This document shows positions 1-6,250 of a stretch of 16,678 nucleotides of DNA, piece by piece. The position numbers were made by a program, and so were the translations under genes. The notes beneath the pieces are model-generated. The model searched no databases. It had not been told where the DNA came from and saw only the letters and a list, made by a program, of their open reading frames with translations. How positions within the stretch are numbered: the first letter of the stretch is position 1; each line of letters opens with the position of its first letter. The DNA is taken from positions 1 through 16,678 of the forward strand of contig JAGVKI010000229.1 of the NCBI GenBank assembly GCA_020050695.1, written 5' to 3'. Source of the DNA: Alphaproteobacteria bacterium (lineage in GTDB: Bacteria; Pseudomonadota; Alphaproteobacteria; Rickettsiales; SXRF01).

Positions 1-12
1 CTCTTCCGATCT
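1..12. other. Residual Illumina adapter sequence
   Basis: The first twelve bases, CTCTTCCGATCT, are identical to the 3' end of the standard Illumina adapter. They are very unlikely to be biological here and mark the left edge as a contig end. Genuine sequence starts at about base 13. The adapter also creates an artificial in-frame stop (TAA at 12-14) ahead of the gene tail at 13-38. Confidence 0.85.
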
Positions 13-38
13 AAGCCCGCAAGGATGGCCAGATATGA
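13..38 (+). CDS. C-terminal tail of an upstream phage gene (partial)
   Basis: An open frame reading ARKDGQI and then TGA ends at 36-38. Its stop overlaps the ATG of the next gene at 35-37 in an ATGA arrangement, which is typical of translationally coupled phage lysis genes. By position it could be the end of an endolysin or holin, but only seven residues are present, so the product cannot be named. The frame before base 13 is adapter. Confidence 0.35.
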
Positions 39-286
39 TTGCGGCTCTCAAAGCCTTTTTCACCACCAATGCCCTGCTTGTGGCCGGGTGGTGCATAGCC
101 GTGTTATCCGCCCTCGGCATCCTGCTGGCCGCGCGTCGTGCCGGTAGGAATGCCGAACGGGTGGATGCACTCGAAAAGCAATCGGAAAACGTGAGCAAAT
201 CCCATGAAGTTCAAGATAAGAACCGCCGCACTCTTGCTGATGGCGATGCTGCTGAGCGCCTGCGCGATGACTGGTCGCGTGACTGA
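35..286 (+). CDS. Putative Rz-like inner-membrane spanin
   Basis: This 83-residue protein has one N-terminal membrane segment (about residues 8-32, rich in A, L, V and G) followed by RRAGRN and a charged, helical, coiled-coil-prone tail (NAERVDALEKQSENVSKSHE). That is the layout of an inner-membrane spanin: a signal anchor plus a periplasmic helix. The assignment rests on topology and on the overlapping lipoprotein gene at 204-404, because spanins share little sequence. With the o-spanin it would fuse the inner and outer membranes at the last step of lysis. The ATG at 35 overlaps the previous stop, and AAGGATGG lies just upstream. It could also be another small phage membrane protein. Confidence 0.6.
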   Translation: MIAALKAFFTTNALLVAGWCIAVLSALGILLAARRAGRNAERVDALEKQSENVSKSHEVQDKNRRTLADGDAAERLRDDWSRD

Positions 287-404
287 TAGCTTCTGCGCCA
301 TCGGCAGACCCATCTATATCAGCAAACAGGATGTGCTAACCGATGGCACGGCGCGGCAAATCTTTGACCATAACGAGGTAGGAAAATCCCTCTGCAGGTG
401 GTGA
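204..404 (+). CDS. Putative Rz1/LysC-like outer-membrane spanin lipoprotein
   Basis: This 66-residue protein starts KFKIRTAALLLMAMLLSACA, a lipoprotein signal peptide with lipobox LSAC and acceptor Cys about residue 20. The mature part contains CAIGRPIYISKQDVLTDGTA and ends IFDHNEVGKSLCRW. This resembles the PI...D...T..I..HN..W..LC pattern of Rz1/LysC-like phage proteins. The gene starts inside the upstream i-spanin candidate in another frame and overlaps it by 83 bases, a hallmark of embedded or overlapping spanin pairs. Its stop at 402-404 is seven bases from the convergent stop of the metal ATPase, with no terminator between, so this is the last phage-type gene before the cargo. Confidence 0.7.
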   Translation: MKFKIRTAALLLMAMLLSACAMTGRVTDSFCAIGRPIYISKQDVLTDGTARQIFDHNEVGKSLCRW

Positions 405-411
405 ATGGGGG

Positions 412-2574
412 TTATGATTTCACCTGTTGTTGAAATTTGAGTAGGCGCAGGCCGTTGAATACAACAATGAGGCTTGCACCCATATCAGCAAAAACCGCCA
501 TCCATAGCGTCGCAAGGCCAGCAAAATTCAGTGCCAGGAAAACGGCTTTAATGCCGATAGAAAGGCTTATGTTCTGTTTTAGTATTGTGCTGGTCTTGCG
601 ACTCAGATTCATAAACAATGGAATCCGTCGCAAATCATCTTCCATCAACGCAACATCGGCGGTTTCTAATGCAGTGTCCGTACCCGCTGCCCCCATCGCA
701 AAGCCGATAGATGCCCGCGCTAGAGCAGGCGCATCATTTACCCCATCCCCCACCATACCGACGACATCATAATTTTTCCTTAGCTCCTCCATCGCTTTTA
801 ACTTGTCTTCGGGGAGCATATTTCCACGCACATCTTCAATACCGACATGCGTGGCAATGGCTTGAGCCGTGGTGCTGTTATCACCCGTTAGCATCACACA
901 ATGCACGCCGAGTTGTTGCAATGATTTCACGGCTTCCACACTGGTAGTGCGCACCGTATCTGCTACGGCAAATACGCATAAAGCTTGCTGCTCGGTTGCC
1001 AGCACTACCGCTGTCTTTCCTTCGGACTCAAGCGGCAGTAATTCGGATTCCACATGTTCACCGCACACGCCAAGCTCCTCAGCCAGCCGGTGATTTCCCA
1101 AATAATAGCGCGTACCGTCGATGACCCCATTCACACCACGACCCGTCATCGCCTCAAAATTGGAAACGGTTAGCGGTCGTGAAAGTGCTGCTTTCGTGAC
1201 GATAGCGTGAGCAACGGGATGTTCCGAAAGAGCATTGAGGCTGGCAGCGATTTCCAGTGCCTTTTCTGCCGTGAGCGTGCTGATGGTGCGGATGTCTGTA
1301 AGAACGGGCTTACCATGTGTGAGCGTGCCGGTTTTATCAAGCGCCAGTGCTTTGAGCTTGCGGCCTTCCTCTAAATAGACCCCGCCTTTAATGAGTATGC
1401 CGCGTCGGGCTGCCGCTGCCAGCCCGCTGACTACGGTTACAGGCGTAGAAATGACCAACGCACAGGGGCAGGCAATGACCAGCGTTACAAGCGCACGGTA
1501 GAGCCATGGCATGAACTCTGCCCCGAAAAAGAGTGGCGGCACTGTAGCGATAAGCGCCGCCAGCAAGACGATAACGGGGGTATAGTAACGTGCGAATTGA
1601 TCGACAAAACGCTGGGTAGGCGCTCGCTCGCTTTGGGCTTCCTGCACAGAACGAATAATGCGTGCTAGCGTTGTATTTCCCTGATTTGCAGTAACCGTAA
1701 AAATAAAGCTTCCGCGTTCGTTGAGCGTGCCAGCGAAGACCGCATCACCCGGATTTTTTTCTACCGGCATACTCTCGCCGGTGATCGGAGCCTGATTGAT
1801 AGTCGATTGCCCCTCGATGATCTTACCATCCAGCGGAATACGTTCGCCGGGCTTCACTTTGATAGTTGCATTGAGCGGGACTTCGCTGGCAGCGACCTCT
1901 TGCCAGCTACCATCGGGTTGTTGAACCAATGCCATTTCGGGTGCCATTTCCATCAAATCACGGATGGCATTTCGGGCGCGATCGAGCGAGTACGCCTCGA
2001 TCATTTCCGCTACCGCAAACAAGAACGCCACCATTGCCGCTTCCGGCCATTCCCCAATTATCATTGCTCCTGTTACCGCTATGACCATCAAGAAGTTGAT
2101 GTTCATGGTGAAGGTTTTTAGCGCAATCCATCCTTTTTTTGCAGTCTGCATGCCACCAGTGAGGATAGCCAATATCGAAAGCGCAATAACTTGTAGCGAC
2201 CCTTCCTCTGCTCCCATCCAACCGCTGATTTCGGCGGCAAAGGCGGCCACACCTGAAATGGCAACAAGCCACTTCGCCATACGACTTACCGTGGCATCTT
2301 TTCCGTTTTCATGGTCATGCTCGCATGATTTGCAGTCTGCACCTTCCTTACGTTCTGGTTCCATGCCAAGCGTTTCCAGCGCCGCAACAATGGGCTGGTC
2401 ATCTTCCAGTTCATGGCGTACGGTCAGTTCGCGCTGCATCAGGTTAAAACGCAGTTCGTGGATGCCGGACATCGGCTCCAGCTTATTGCGGATAAGTCGT
2501 TCCTCGGTCGGGCAATCCATCTTCTGAATGCGATAGACGGAATCTTTTGCCGGTACGTTGCTGTTGGCGCTCAT
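412..2574 (-). CDS. zntA/cadA-like: P1B-2 heavy-metal (Zn/Cd/Pb) translocating ATPase, ZntA/CadA type
   Basis: This 720-residue P-type ATPase pumps divalent soft metals from cytosol to periplasm. An N-terminal HMA-like domain carries MDCPTEE (about 19-25) in place of a CxxC pair, followed by a CKSCEHDH metal-binding stretch (81-88). Then come TGES (265-268), the membrane CPC motif (369-371), the phosphorylated Asp in DKTGT (413), SEHP (450-453), TGDN (563-566) and GDGVND (609-614). Lys676 and Asp697 are spaced 21 residues apart, exactly as Lys693 and Asp714 of E. coli ZntA, which supports the Zn/Cd/Pb class over Cu. The start is preceded by AAGGAAG. It is the last gene of the cluster, 59 bases after the SnoaL-like gene, and its stop nearly abuts the convergent spanin gene. 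Length and motifs indicate an intact enzyme. Confidence 0.95.
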   Translation of the reverse strand: MSANSNVPAKDSVYRIQKMDCPTEERLIRNKLEPMSGIHELRFNLMQRELTVRHELEDDQPIVAALETLGMEPERKEGADCKSCEHDHENGKDATVSRMAKWLVAISGVAAFAAEISGWMGAEEGSLQVIALSILAILTGGMQTAKKGWIALKTFTMNINFLMVIAVTGAMIIGEWPEAAMVAFLFAVAEMIEAYSLDRARNAIRDLMEMAPEMALVQQPDGSWQEVAASEVPLNATIKVKPGERIPLDGKIIEGQSTINQAPITGESMPVEKNPGDAVFAGTLNERGSFIFTVTANQGNTTLARIIRSVQEAQSERAPTQRFVDQFARYYTPVIVLLAALIATVPPLFFGAEFMPWLYRALVTLVIACPCALVISTPVTVVSGLAAAARRGILIKGGVYLEEGRKLKALALDKTGTLTHGKPVLTDIRTISTLTAEKALEIAASLNALSEHPVAHAIVTKAALSRPLTVSNFEAMTGRGVNGVIDGTRYYLGNHRLAEELGVCGEHVESELLPLESEGKTAVVLATEQQALCVFAVADTVRTTSVEAVKSLQQLGVHCVMLTGDNSTTAQAIATHVGIEDVRGNMLPEDKLKAMEELRKNYDVVGMVGDGVNDAPALARASIGFAMGAAGTDTALETADVALMEDDLRRIPLFMNLSRKTSTILKQNISLSIGIKAVFLALNFAGLATLWMAVFADMGASLIVVFNGLRLLKFQQQVKS

Positions 2575-2633
2575 AAAATCTTCCTTTAATAATCAGTAAT
2601 TCCATCTGTCTTGGTTCAGAAGGATAGATATAA

Positions 2634-2957
2634 TTACGTCCCACATTTTAGTGATGTGATTTTGTAATCTTCAACAATGAAATAAAATGTCTGTTGAATG
2701 GGGCTTCCAGAGAATGTCCCTGCAACAGAAACTATTGCTGTAGCCTCATTATCTGTAAAAGAAATATTTAACACGGTATGACATGCGTTGTACTGCTTGT
2801 TGGCATTTTCCAGCCAGTGGCGGATATTATCCGGGCCACGGTATTCCGCCCCTTCATAATAAACGACCGCAGCCTCAGAAAAATGTTCCAAAATAGCATC
2901 TACATTATGCGTATTAATGGTTTGAAAAAACTGTTTCAGAAAGAGTTTATGCTGCAT
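2634..2957 (-). CDS. SnoaL/NTF2-like small protein
   Basis: This 107-residue protein has the pattern of the SnoaL/NTF2-like fold: an N-terminal helix with FFQTINTHNVDAILEHFSE, then YEGAEYRGPDNIRHWLEN, and strands ending in FYFIVEDYKITSLKC. The family includes cyclases, isomerases, ligand-binding proteins and proteins of unknown role, so no substrate can be given. The start at 2957 follows GAGGGTACGCT, a plausible ribosome binding site. It lies 12 bases after the ICMT-type gene and 59 bases before the ATPase, so it is probably co-transcribed with both. Base composition is more A/T-rich than the czc genes. A metal-related role is suggested only by position. Confidence 0.7.
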   Translation of the reverse strand: MQHKLFLKQFFQTINTHNVDAILEHFSEAAVVYYEGAEYRGPDNIRHWLENANKQYNACHTVLNISFTDNEATAIVSVAGTFSGSPIQQTFYFIVEDYKITSLKCGT

Positions 2958-2969
2958 AGCGTACCCTCG

Positions 2970-3722
2970 TCATCGCCCAGACACGAAGCTTCTATCTGTT
3001 AAAATCTTATGCCGTTTTAGGGTGCTGATTCCTGCCGCAGTAATCCCGACCAAAGCCATCGTGGAAACTAAGAAAGTAATGTGCAGCCAATGTCCTGCTA
3101 AACTCGCACCCCAATGCTCGTAAAGCTCAACAAGGCATAGCGTGACCGCAGTGGAAGCGAACGTGGAGTAATCTTTCAGGAAAACACGCCGCCAGTTGAA
3201 ATACATGCCTGCGCGGGCCTGCTTGAATTGAGCAATACGCGGAATCCAACGCGGCACATCCTTGCAGTAATCTGCATACGCATCACCAAACTTGTTCTGC
3301 AGGTAGTTTTCTTCCGCATAGATGATGCACTGGTAAATAAATAGATACAGGCCAATACCCAACACAATGACGAGTGGATCTCCGTGCATAAAGAATACCC
3401 CGGCATAAATAAGCATATTGCCGAGATAGAGGGGGTTTCTGCACAATGAGAACATGCCTTGCGTTACAAGGTTCTCTGCATAAACCTTCTTATTCAGTCC
3501 GCCGCGCTTGATGTAAGCAAAGCCAATGACAACGCCGCGCACAGCTAGGCCAGCAAGGGCCAAGCCAATGCCGATTATTTCTTTGATGTTAGGAAGTTCG
3601 CTATTGCCAAACAGCTCTGCCGGAGGGATAGCGATGGCAAATATCGCGAGGATGATAAAAGGAAAAAGTTTGTTGCGATAACGGAAAAGGAAATTGCCGA
3701 TCTGAATCATGGATTTTTTCAT
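2970..3722 (-). CDS. ICMT/PEMT-family membrane methyltransferase (second copy)
   Basis: This 250-residue integral membrane protein carries the SAM-binding signature of isoprenylcysteine/phospholipid methyltransferases: RNPLY (95-99), EE (137-138), GDAYADY (146-152) and VPRW (156-159). It has several N-terminal membrane segments and a two-helix C-terminal extension after about residue 185. True isoprenylcysteine methylation is not expected in bacteria; related bacterial enzymes methylate lipids or unknown substrates. The start at 3722 follows AGGTGTGCA; a second ATG five codons in is possible. It begins seven bases after the CmoA-type gene and is followed 12 bases later by the SnoaL-like gene. 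It is homologous to the shorter gene at 9507-10118, sharing RNPLY, GDAY and VPRW with the same spacing and a similar C-terminal extension. Confidence 0.85.
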   Translation of the reverse strand: MKKSMIQIGNFLFRYRNKLFPFIILAIFAIAIPPAELFGNSELPNIKEIIGIGLALAGLAVRGVVIGFAYIKRGGLNKKVYAENLVTQGMFSLCRNPLYLGNMLIYAGVFFMHGDPLVIVLGIGLYLFIYQCIIYAEENYLQNKFGDAYADYCKDVPRWIPRIAQFKQARAGMYFNWRRVFLKDYSTFASTAVTLCLVELYEHWGASLAGHWLHITFLVSTMALVGITAAGISTLKRHKILTDRSFVSGR

Positions 3723-3729
3723 TGCACAC

Positions 3730-4488
3730 CTACTTTACAGCGATAATTCCGCAGAAATTATACCAGCGAAAGAAAACCTCGGTGCTGCGGAACCCGGTAT
3801 CTTTAAGTAATTGGATATTTTCTTCCAAACGGTAGGGAATCAGCACGTTTTCTAAAGCTTCGCGCTTTTTAGCGATTTCAGTTTCCGAATAACCGTTACG
3901 CTTTTTGAATGCGTAATAATGCTCGATGTAAAGCCGGTTAAAAATGGCCTCTTCACAGGTCAATTTCTCTATTAGCAGGATGCATCCCTGATGCTGTAAG
4001 CCGTTGTAGATAGATTTCATGACGCGCCCACGGTGCAGCGGGCGCACAAATTGCAGGGTTAGCAACATGGTAACAACGCTGGCATTCTCGATGGAGAAAT
4101 GCCCGTTTAAATCCGCTTCCTGCAATTCGACTTTTCTGCGGCACTGCGCTGCATCGAGTTTAACTCTGGCTTTCGCCAGCATTTCGGGGGCATTATCAAC
4201 ACCGATAAACTGCACCTCTGGTGCGATCAACTCGTCGAGCGCCAGTAATGTTGTCGCCGTAGAACAACCAATGTCGTATAGGTTGGTTCCGGGCTTTGCG
4301 AAATCGCTGGCAAGCTCGCAAACTTGGCGCTGCATTTCTTCATAATAAGGAACAGACCTGCTCACCATGTCATCGAAAACATCGGCAACGGTGGCATTGA
4401 AAGAAAAGTCTGCTACGGGCTTGGATTTCTCACTAAAGACAGCGTCTTTTTGTTCCCGGCTTAGTTTGAGGGTCGGGGTATTATTCAT
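3730..4488 (-). CDS. cmoA: Carboxy-S-adenosyl-L-methionine synthase, CmoA type
   Basis: This 252-residue class I methyltransferase-fold protein closely follows CmoA, which makes Cx-SAM from SAM and prephenate for tRNA wobble-uridine modification. Seen here are ADVFDDMVSRSVPYYEEMQ (about 35-53), the SAM loop DIGCSTATT (72-80), IGVDNAPEML (95-104), TLQFV (144-148), and FKKRNGYSETEIAKKREALE (194-213). Arg209 aligns with E. coli Arg199, the residue that binds the Cx-SAM carboxylate. Its N-terminus is about ten residues longer than in E. coli. Its usual partner CmoB is not in the window, and it sits between a flagellar-rod-like gene and a membrane methyltransferase. The 76-base gap upstream is A-rich with no clear promoter. 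It could be a horizontally acquired duplicate or supply Cx-SAM to another enzyme; only the family assignment is firm. Confidence 0.85.
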   Translation of the reverse strand: MNNTPTLKLSREQKDAVFSEKSKPVADFSFNATVADVFDDMVSRSVPYYEEMQRQVCELASDFAKPGTNLYDIGCSTATTLLALDELIAPEVQFIGVDNAPEMLAKARVKLDAAQCRRKVELQEADLNGHFSIENASVVTMLLTLQFVRPLHRGRVMKSIYNGLQHQGCILLIEKLTCEEAIFNRLYIEHYYAFKKRNGYSETEIAKKREALENVLIPYRLEENIQLLKDTGFRSTEVFFRWYNFCGIIAVK

Positions 4489-4564
4489 AAGGCCTCTGGG
4501 TTCCTGTTTATTTTTTCGTTATTATTGCGTTTCTTTTTTCGTGCGATTTAGACTCCTACTTGTT

Positions 4565-4975
4565 TTAATTTACCGGCAAGCCCAGCACCATTTTGTAACG
4601 CTTATCGACACTCTCATGCAGATTGAGCGCCAGCTGGTGATCGAATGATGTCGTGGAAAGGTGCATCATTTCTTCTTCTAACGTCACGTTATTGCCGTTG
4701 GGCTTGGTTTCGTATGTGTCTTGGCGCGGCTTCACCGCATAGTACGGTGCAGTCAAATTGCTGGTCGTGGCTAAATGCGCTGCATTTGTGCGCGACATGC
4801 GTAGGCGCTGATTTTCTTCCAGCATTTGATTGAAATCCGGCGCCTGCAAGTCTTTCGCTTTAAAGCCGGGGGTATCGACGTTGGCGATATTCTGTGCAAG
4901 CACCGACACGCGCTGAGAACTATAGCGCATCTTTTGGTCAATCATTTCTGTTAAGACAGACTCAAGAAACCCCAT
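4565..4975 (-). CDS. flgB: FlgB-like flagellar basal-body rod protein (orphan)
   Basis: This 136-residue protein is the usual full length for FlgB, a proximal rod component of the flagellar basal body. The hallmark is NIANVDTPGFKAKD at residues 29-42, with an N-terminal helix before it and a C-terminal helix (TSFDHQLALNLHESVDKRY) that packs against it in rod proteins. No other flagellar gene is present; flgB normally lies with flgC, fliE and other rod or hook genes. The start at 4975 follows GGAG with a seven-base spacer; the site overlaps the stop of the phasin-like gene, so the two look translationally coupled. It may be hitchhiking chromosomal DNA or a repurposed rod-like protein. Motility through this gene alone is not possible. 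Confidence 0.85.
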   Translation of the reverse strand: MGFLESVLTEMIDQKMRYSSQRVSVLAQNIANVDTPGFKAKDLQAPDFNQMLEENQRLRMSRTNAAHLATTSNLTAPYYAVKPRQDTYETKPNGNNVTLEEEMMHLSTTSFDHQLALNLHESVDKRYKMVLGLPVN

Positions 4976-4979
4976 GCCA

Positions 4980-5462
4980 TTACTCCTTCGATAAAGGCAT
5001 CACCTTGCTCATTTTTTTAGAAACAGCGGCGGATTGCTCTTGAAACAACTTGCAGTATTCCGCGACATGCTCCTGTAGCTGTGCGGTGAGTTTGCGACTT
5101 GTATCAACGCAATTCTCAATGGATTGCTGGGTGATTTTTTGATGCAGATCAAAAGCAGCGTTCACCGTGCGGCATTGCGCCGTTTCCTGAGGAATCGTGA
5201 TAATCTGAGAGAAAGAACGACTGCCACTATCATTCAGGCCTGAGGATATGGCACACAAGGTGCGTACCGTTCCGCCGTAATAATCGGTGGCAGCTTGTAC
5301 CGCTTCGCTATGCAATTCGATAGTGGTTGCCATTAGTTGATTGCAGAGGTCGAGGGGATTCTGAAAAGTGCCTAATTTTTCTGACTGGCGTTTCCCTTTA
5401 TTGGTTCCGCCAGCATGCGAGAAAGAATTTTCTGTCGCTGTCTTTTTTACGGGCTGATTCAT
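4980..5462 (-). CDS. Phasin-like helical protein
   Basis: This 160-residue, soluble, mostly helical protein has no signal peptide. Residues 1-30 are polar and probably disordered. The rest has the amphipathic helical character of phasins, such as NPLDLCNQLMATTIELHSEA and AAFDLHQKITQQSIENCVD, with a terminal SAAVSKKMSKVMP. Phasins coat polyhydroxyalkanoate granules, but phasin-domain assignments are loose and no PHA gene is nearby. Five cysteines are present (in DLCNQ, RTLCA, AQCRT, ENCVD and EYCKL), which could be relevant beside metal genes, but that is speculation. The start is preceded by AAAAGGAGAA. It is followed immediately by the FlgB-like gene (TAA overlapping an ATG). Confidence 0.5.
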   Translation of the reverse strand: MNQPVKKTATENSFSHAGGTNKGKRQSEKLGTFQNPLDLCNQLMATTIELHSEAVQAATDYYGGTVRTLCAISSGLNDSGSRSFSQIITIPQETAQCRTVNAAFDLHQKITQQSIENCVDTSRKLTAQLQEHVAEYCKLFQEQSAAVSKKMSKVMPLSKE

Positions 5463-5499
5463 GATTCGATTCTCCTTTTAAAGATTAATGGGAAATGGC

Positions 5500-5524
5500 C
5501 GCTGGTGCTCAGTGAACACCAGCG
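5500..5524 (-). repeat. Intergenic hairpin between the repeat protein and the phasin-like gene
   Basis: CGCTGGTG (5500-5507) and CACCAGCG (5517-5524) form a perfect eight-base stem with a nine-base loop. It lies ten bases downstream of the TAG stop of the secreted repeat protein on the - strand. No run of T follows on that strand (the next bases are GCCATTTCCC), so it is not a typical intrinsic terminator. It may protect the 3' end of an upstream mRNA segment or cause partial attenuation. Confidence 0.6.
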
Positions 5525-5534
5525 ACAAAACGCT

Positions 5535-5840
5535 CTAATGCTTCGTAGGATGGGAGGGTGCCGGCTCTTTTGCAGGTTGATACCCGGCCACATTGCTCAC
5601 GTTACCTGAAAAATATTCAGCATTGCGCTGCCCCATACGATGATGCGGGCTGCTCGGTTCAGATGGCGCAGCAGATGCCGCCCAAGTAACCGAGGCATGC
5701 TGGATGCCGTTTTGTTTAAAATAAGCCGCATTGCGCTCTGCGAGGCGTTGTTGGCCCAAAGAATTACCGGCAAATGCTTGCGAGCCGAATAATAGGGATG
5801 CTACACTAACTATAGCCATTAGCTTAAAAGTGGATTTCAT
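5535..5840 (-). CDS. Small secreted protein with duplicated QRxxxRNAxYF motif
   Basis: This 101-residue protein has a clear signal peptide, KSTFKLMAIVSVASLLFGS, ending QAFA, so it is likely periplasmic. Two copies of a similar motif follow: QRLAERNAAYF (31-41) and HRMGQRNAEYF (67-77), each followed by a Gly/Asn-rich turn, and the protein ends with a Pro/His-rich tail. I do not recognise the family. The start at 5840 is preferred over an upstream ATG at 5939 because it has AAAGGAG ten bases away and begins the signal peptide; the longer frame would run through the inverted repeats at 5894-5940. Its position after the His-rich protein suggests a periplasmic accessory role in the metal cluster, unproven. 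Confidence 0.75.
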   Translation of the reverse strand: MKSTFKLMAIVSVASLLFGSQAFAGNSLGQQRLAERNAAYFKQNGIQHASVTWAASAAPSEPSSPHHRMGQRNAEYFSGNVSNVAGYQPAKEPAPSHPTKH

Positions 5841-5893
5841 CAGATTTCTCCTTTGGTTGGTGGTTACATTCCCAGCATTTGCTAGGTTTTGGG

Positions 5894-5940
5894 GTTGCGG
5901 CGGGAAGCTAGTCGCCAAACTTGTTACTTCCCGCCGCAAC
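5894..5940. repeat. Perfect 14-bp inverted repeat (stem-loop)
   Basis: GTTGCGGCGGGAAG (5894-5907) and CTTCCCGCCGCAAC (5927-5940) are perfect reverse complements separated by 19 bases. The stem is GC-rich, but neither strand has a T-run after it, so a standard intrinsic terminator is unlikely. It directly abuts a second inverted repeat at 5941-5971. Possible roles are an mRNA stabiliser or processing site between the His-rich and repeat-protein genes, a REP-like element, or the remnant of a small mobile element. Confidence 0.85.
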
Positions 5941-5971
5941 TATGCCTAAAAGCATGAGGCCTTTAGGCATA
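5941..5971. repeat. Perfect 10-bp inverted repeat abutting the previous one
   Basis: TATGCCTAAA (5941-5950) and TTTAGGCATA (5962-5971) are perfect reverse complements with an 11-base loop. On the - strand it begins a few bases after the stop of the His-rich protein gene. No T-tract follows; the next sequence is the other large palindrome. Together the two form a back-to-back double hairpin. Confidence 0.85.
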
Positions 5972-5975
5972 TTGC

Positions 5976-6221
5976 TTACCGACTTGGGGCTTGCTCCTTG
6001 GGCTTTTCTTCCTTTTCCTTGGTGTCGTCGTGGTGATCGTCGCCCTCTTGATGGCCAGTATGCTTGCCGTCGTCCTTGTGGGCATGATCGCCTTCTTTAT
6101 GCTCATGCTTCGCTGCTTTTTTAGCATCCGTAGCTTTCGGCGTTTCTGCAAATGCCGCCGTGCCGGAAGCCAGCACCAGCGCGAGGGCCGATGCGGTCAA
6201 CATGGTTTTAAAATTTTTCAT
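5976..6221 (-). CDS. Small periplasmic His-rich metal-binding protein
   Basis: This 81-residue protein begins with a signal peptide, KNFKTMLTASALALVLASG, ending AAFA. The mature part is almost all His, Lys, Glu and Asp, with runs such as HEHKEGDHAHKDDGKHTGHQ and DDHHDD. It has no Cys and no fold that I recognise. Such sequences bind Zn, Ni, Co or Cu loosely, so a periplasmic buffering or metal-handover role for CzcCBA is inferred. It starts 29 bases after czcA with a strong AAAGGAGAAGAG site and is probably co-transcribed. Two palindromes follow its stop. Confidence 0.8.
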   Translation of the reverse strand: MKNFKTMLTASALALVLASGTAAFAETPKATDAKKAAKHEHKEGDHAHKDDGKHTGHQEGDDHHDDTKEKEEKPKEQAPSR

Positions 6222-6250
6222 TCTCTTCTCCTTTATGGGTTGGGTTAAAA

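Noticed and set aside
1964..2527. 187-codon open frame on the + strand inside the ATPase gene
   Set aside because: It is antisense to strongly conserved P-type ATPase coding sequence, with a composition typical of a shadow frame and no recognisable domain.
412..2574. Copper/silver specificity of the P-type ATPase
   Set aside because: The CPC motif alone would allow it, but Lys676/Asp697 spacing and the MDCPTEE N-terminus match the Zn/Cd/Pb class.
5841..5939. Upstream start for the repeat protein (ATG at 5939)
   Set aside because: The added 33 residues are encoded by the palindrome region and would bury the signal peptide; the start at 5840 has a good ribosome binding site.
5894..5971. Intrinsic terminator
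   Set aside because: The stems are strong but no T-run follows on either strand, so only a repeat was called.
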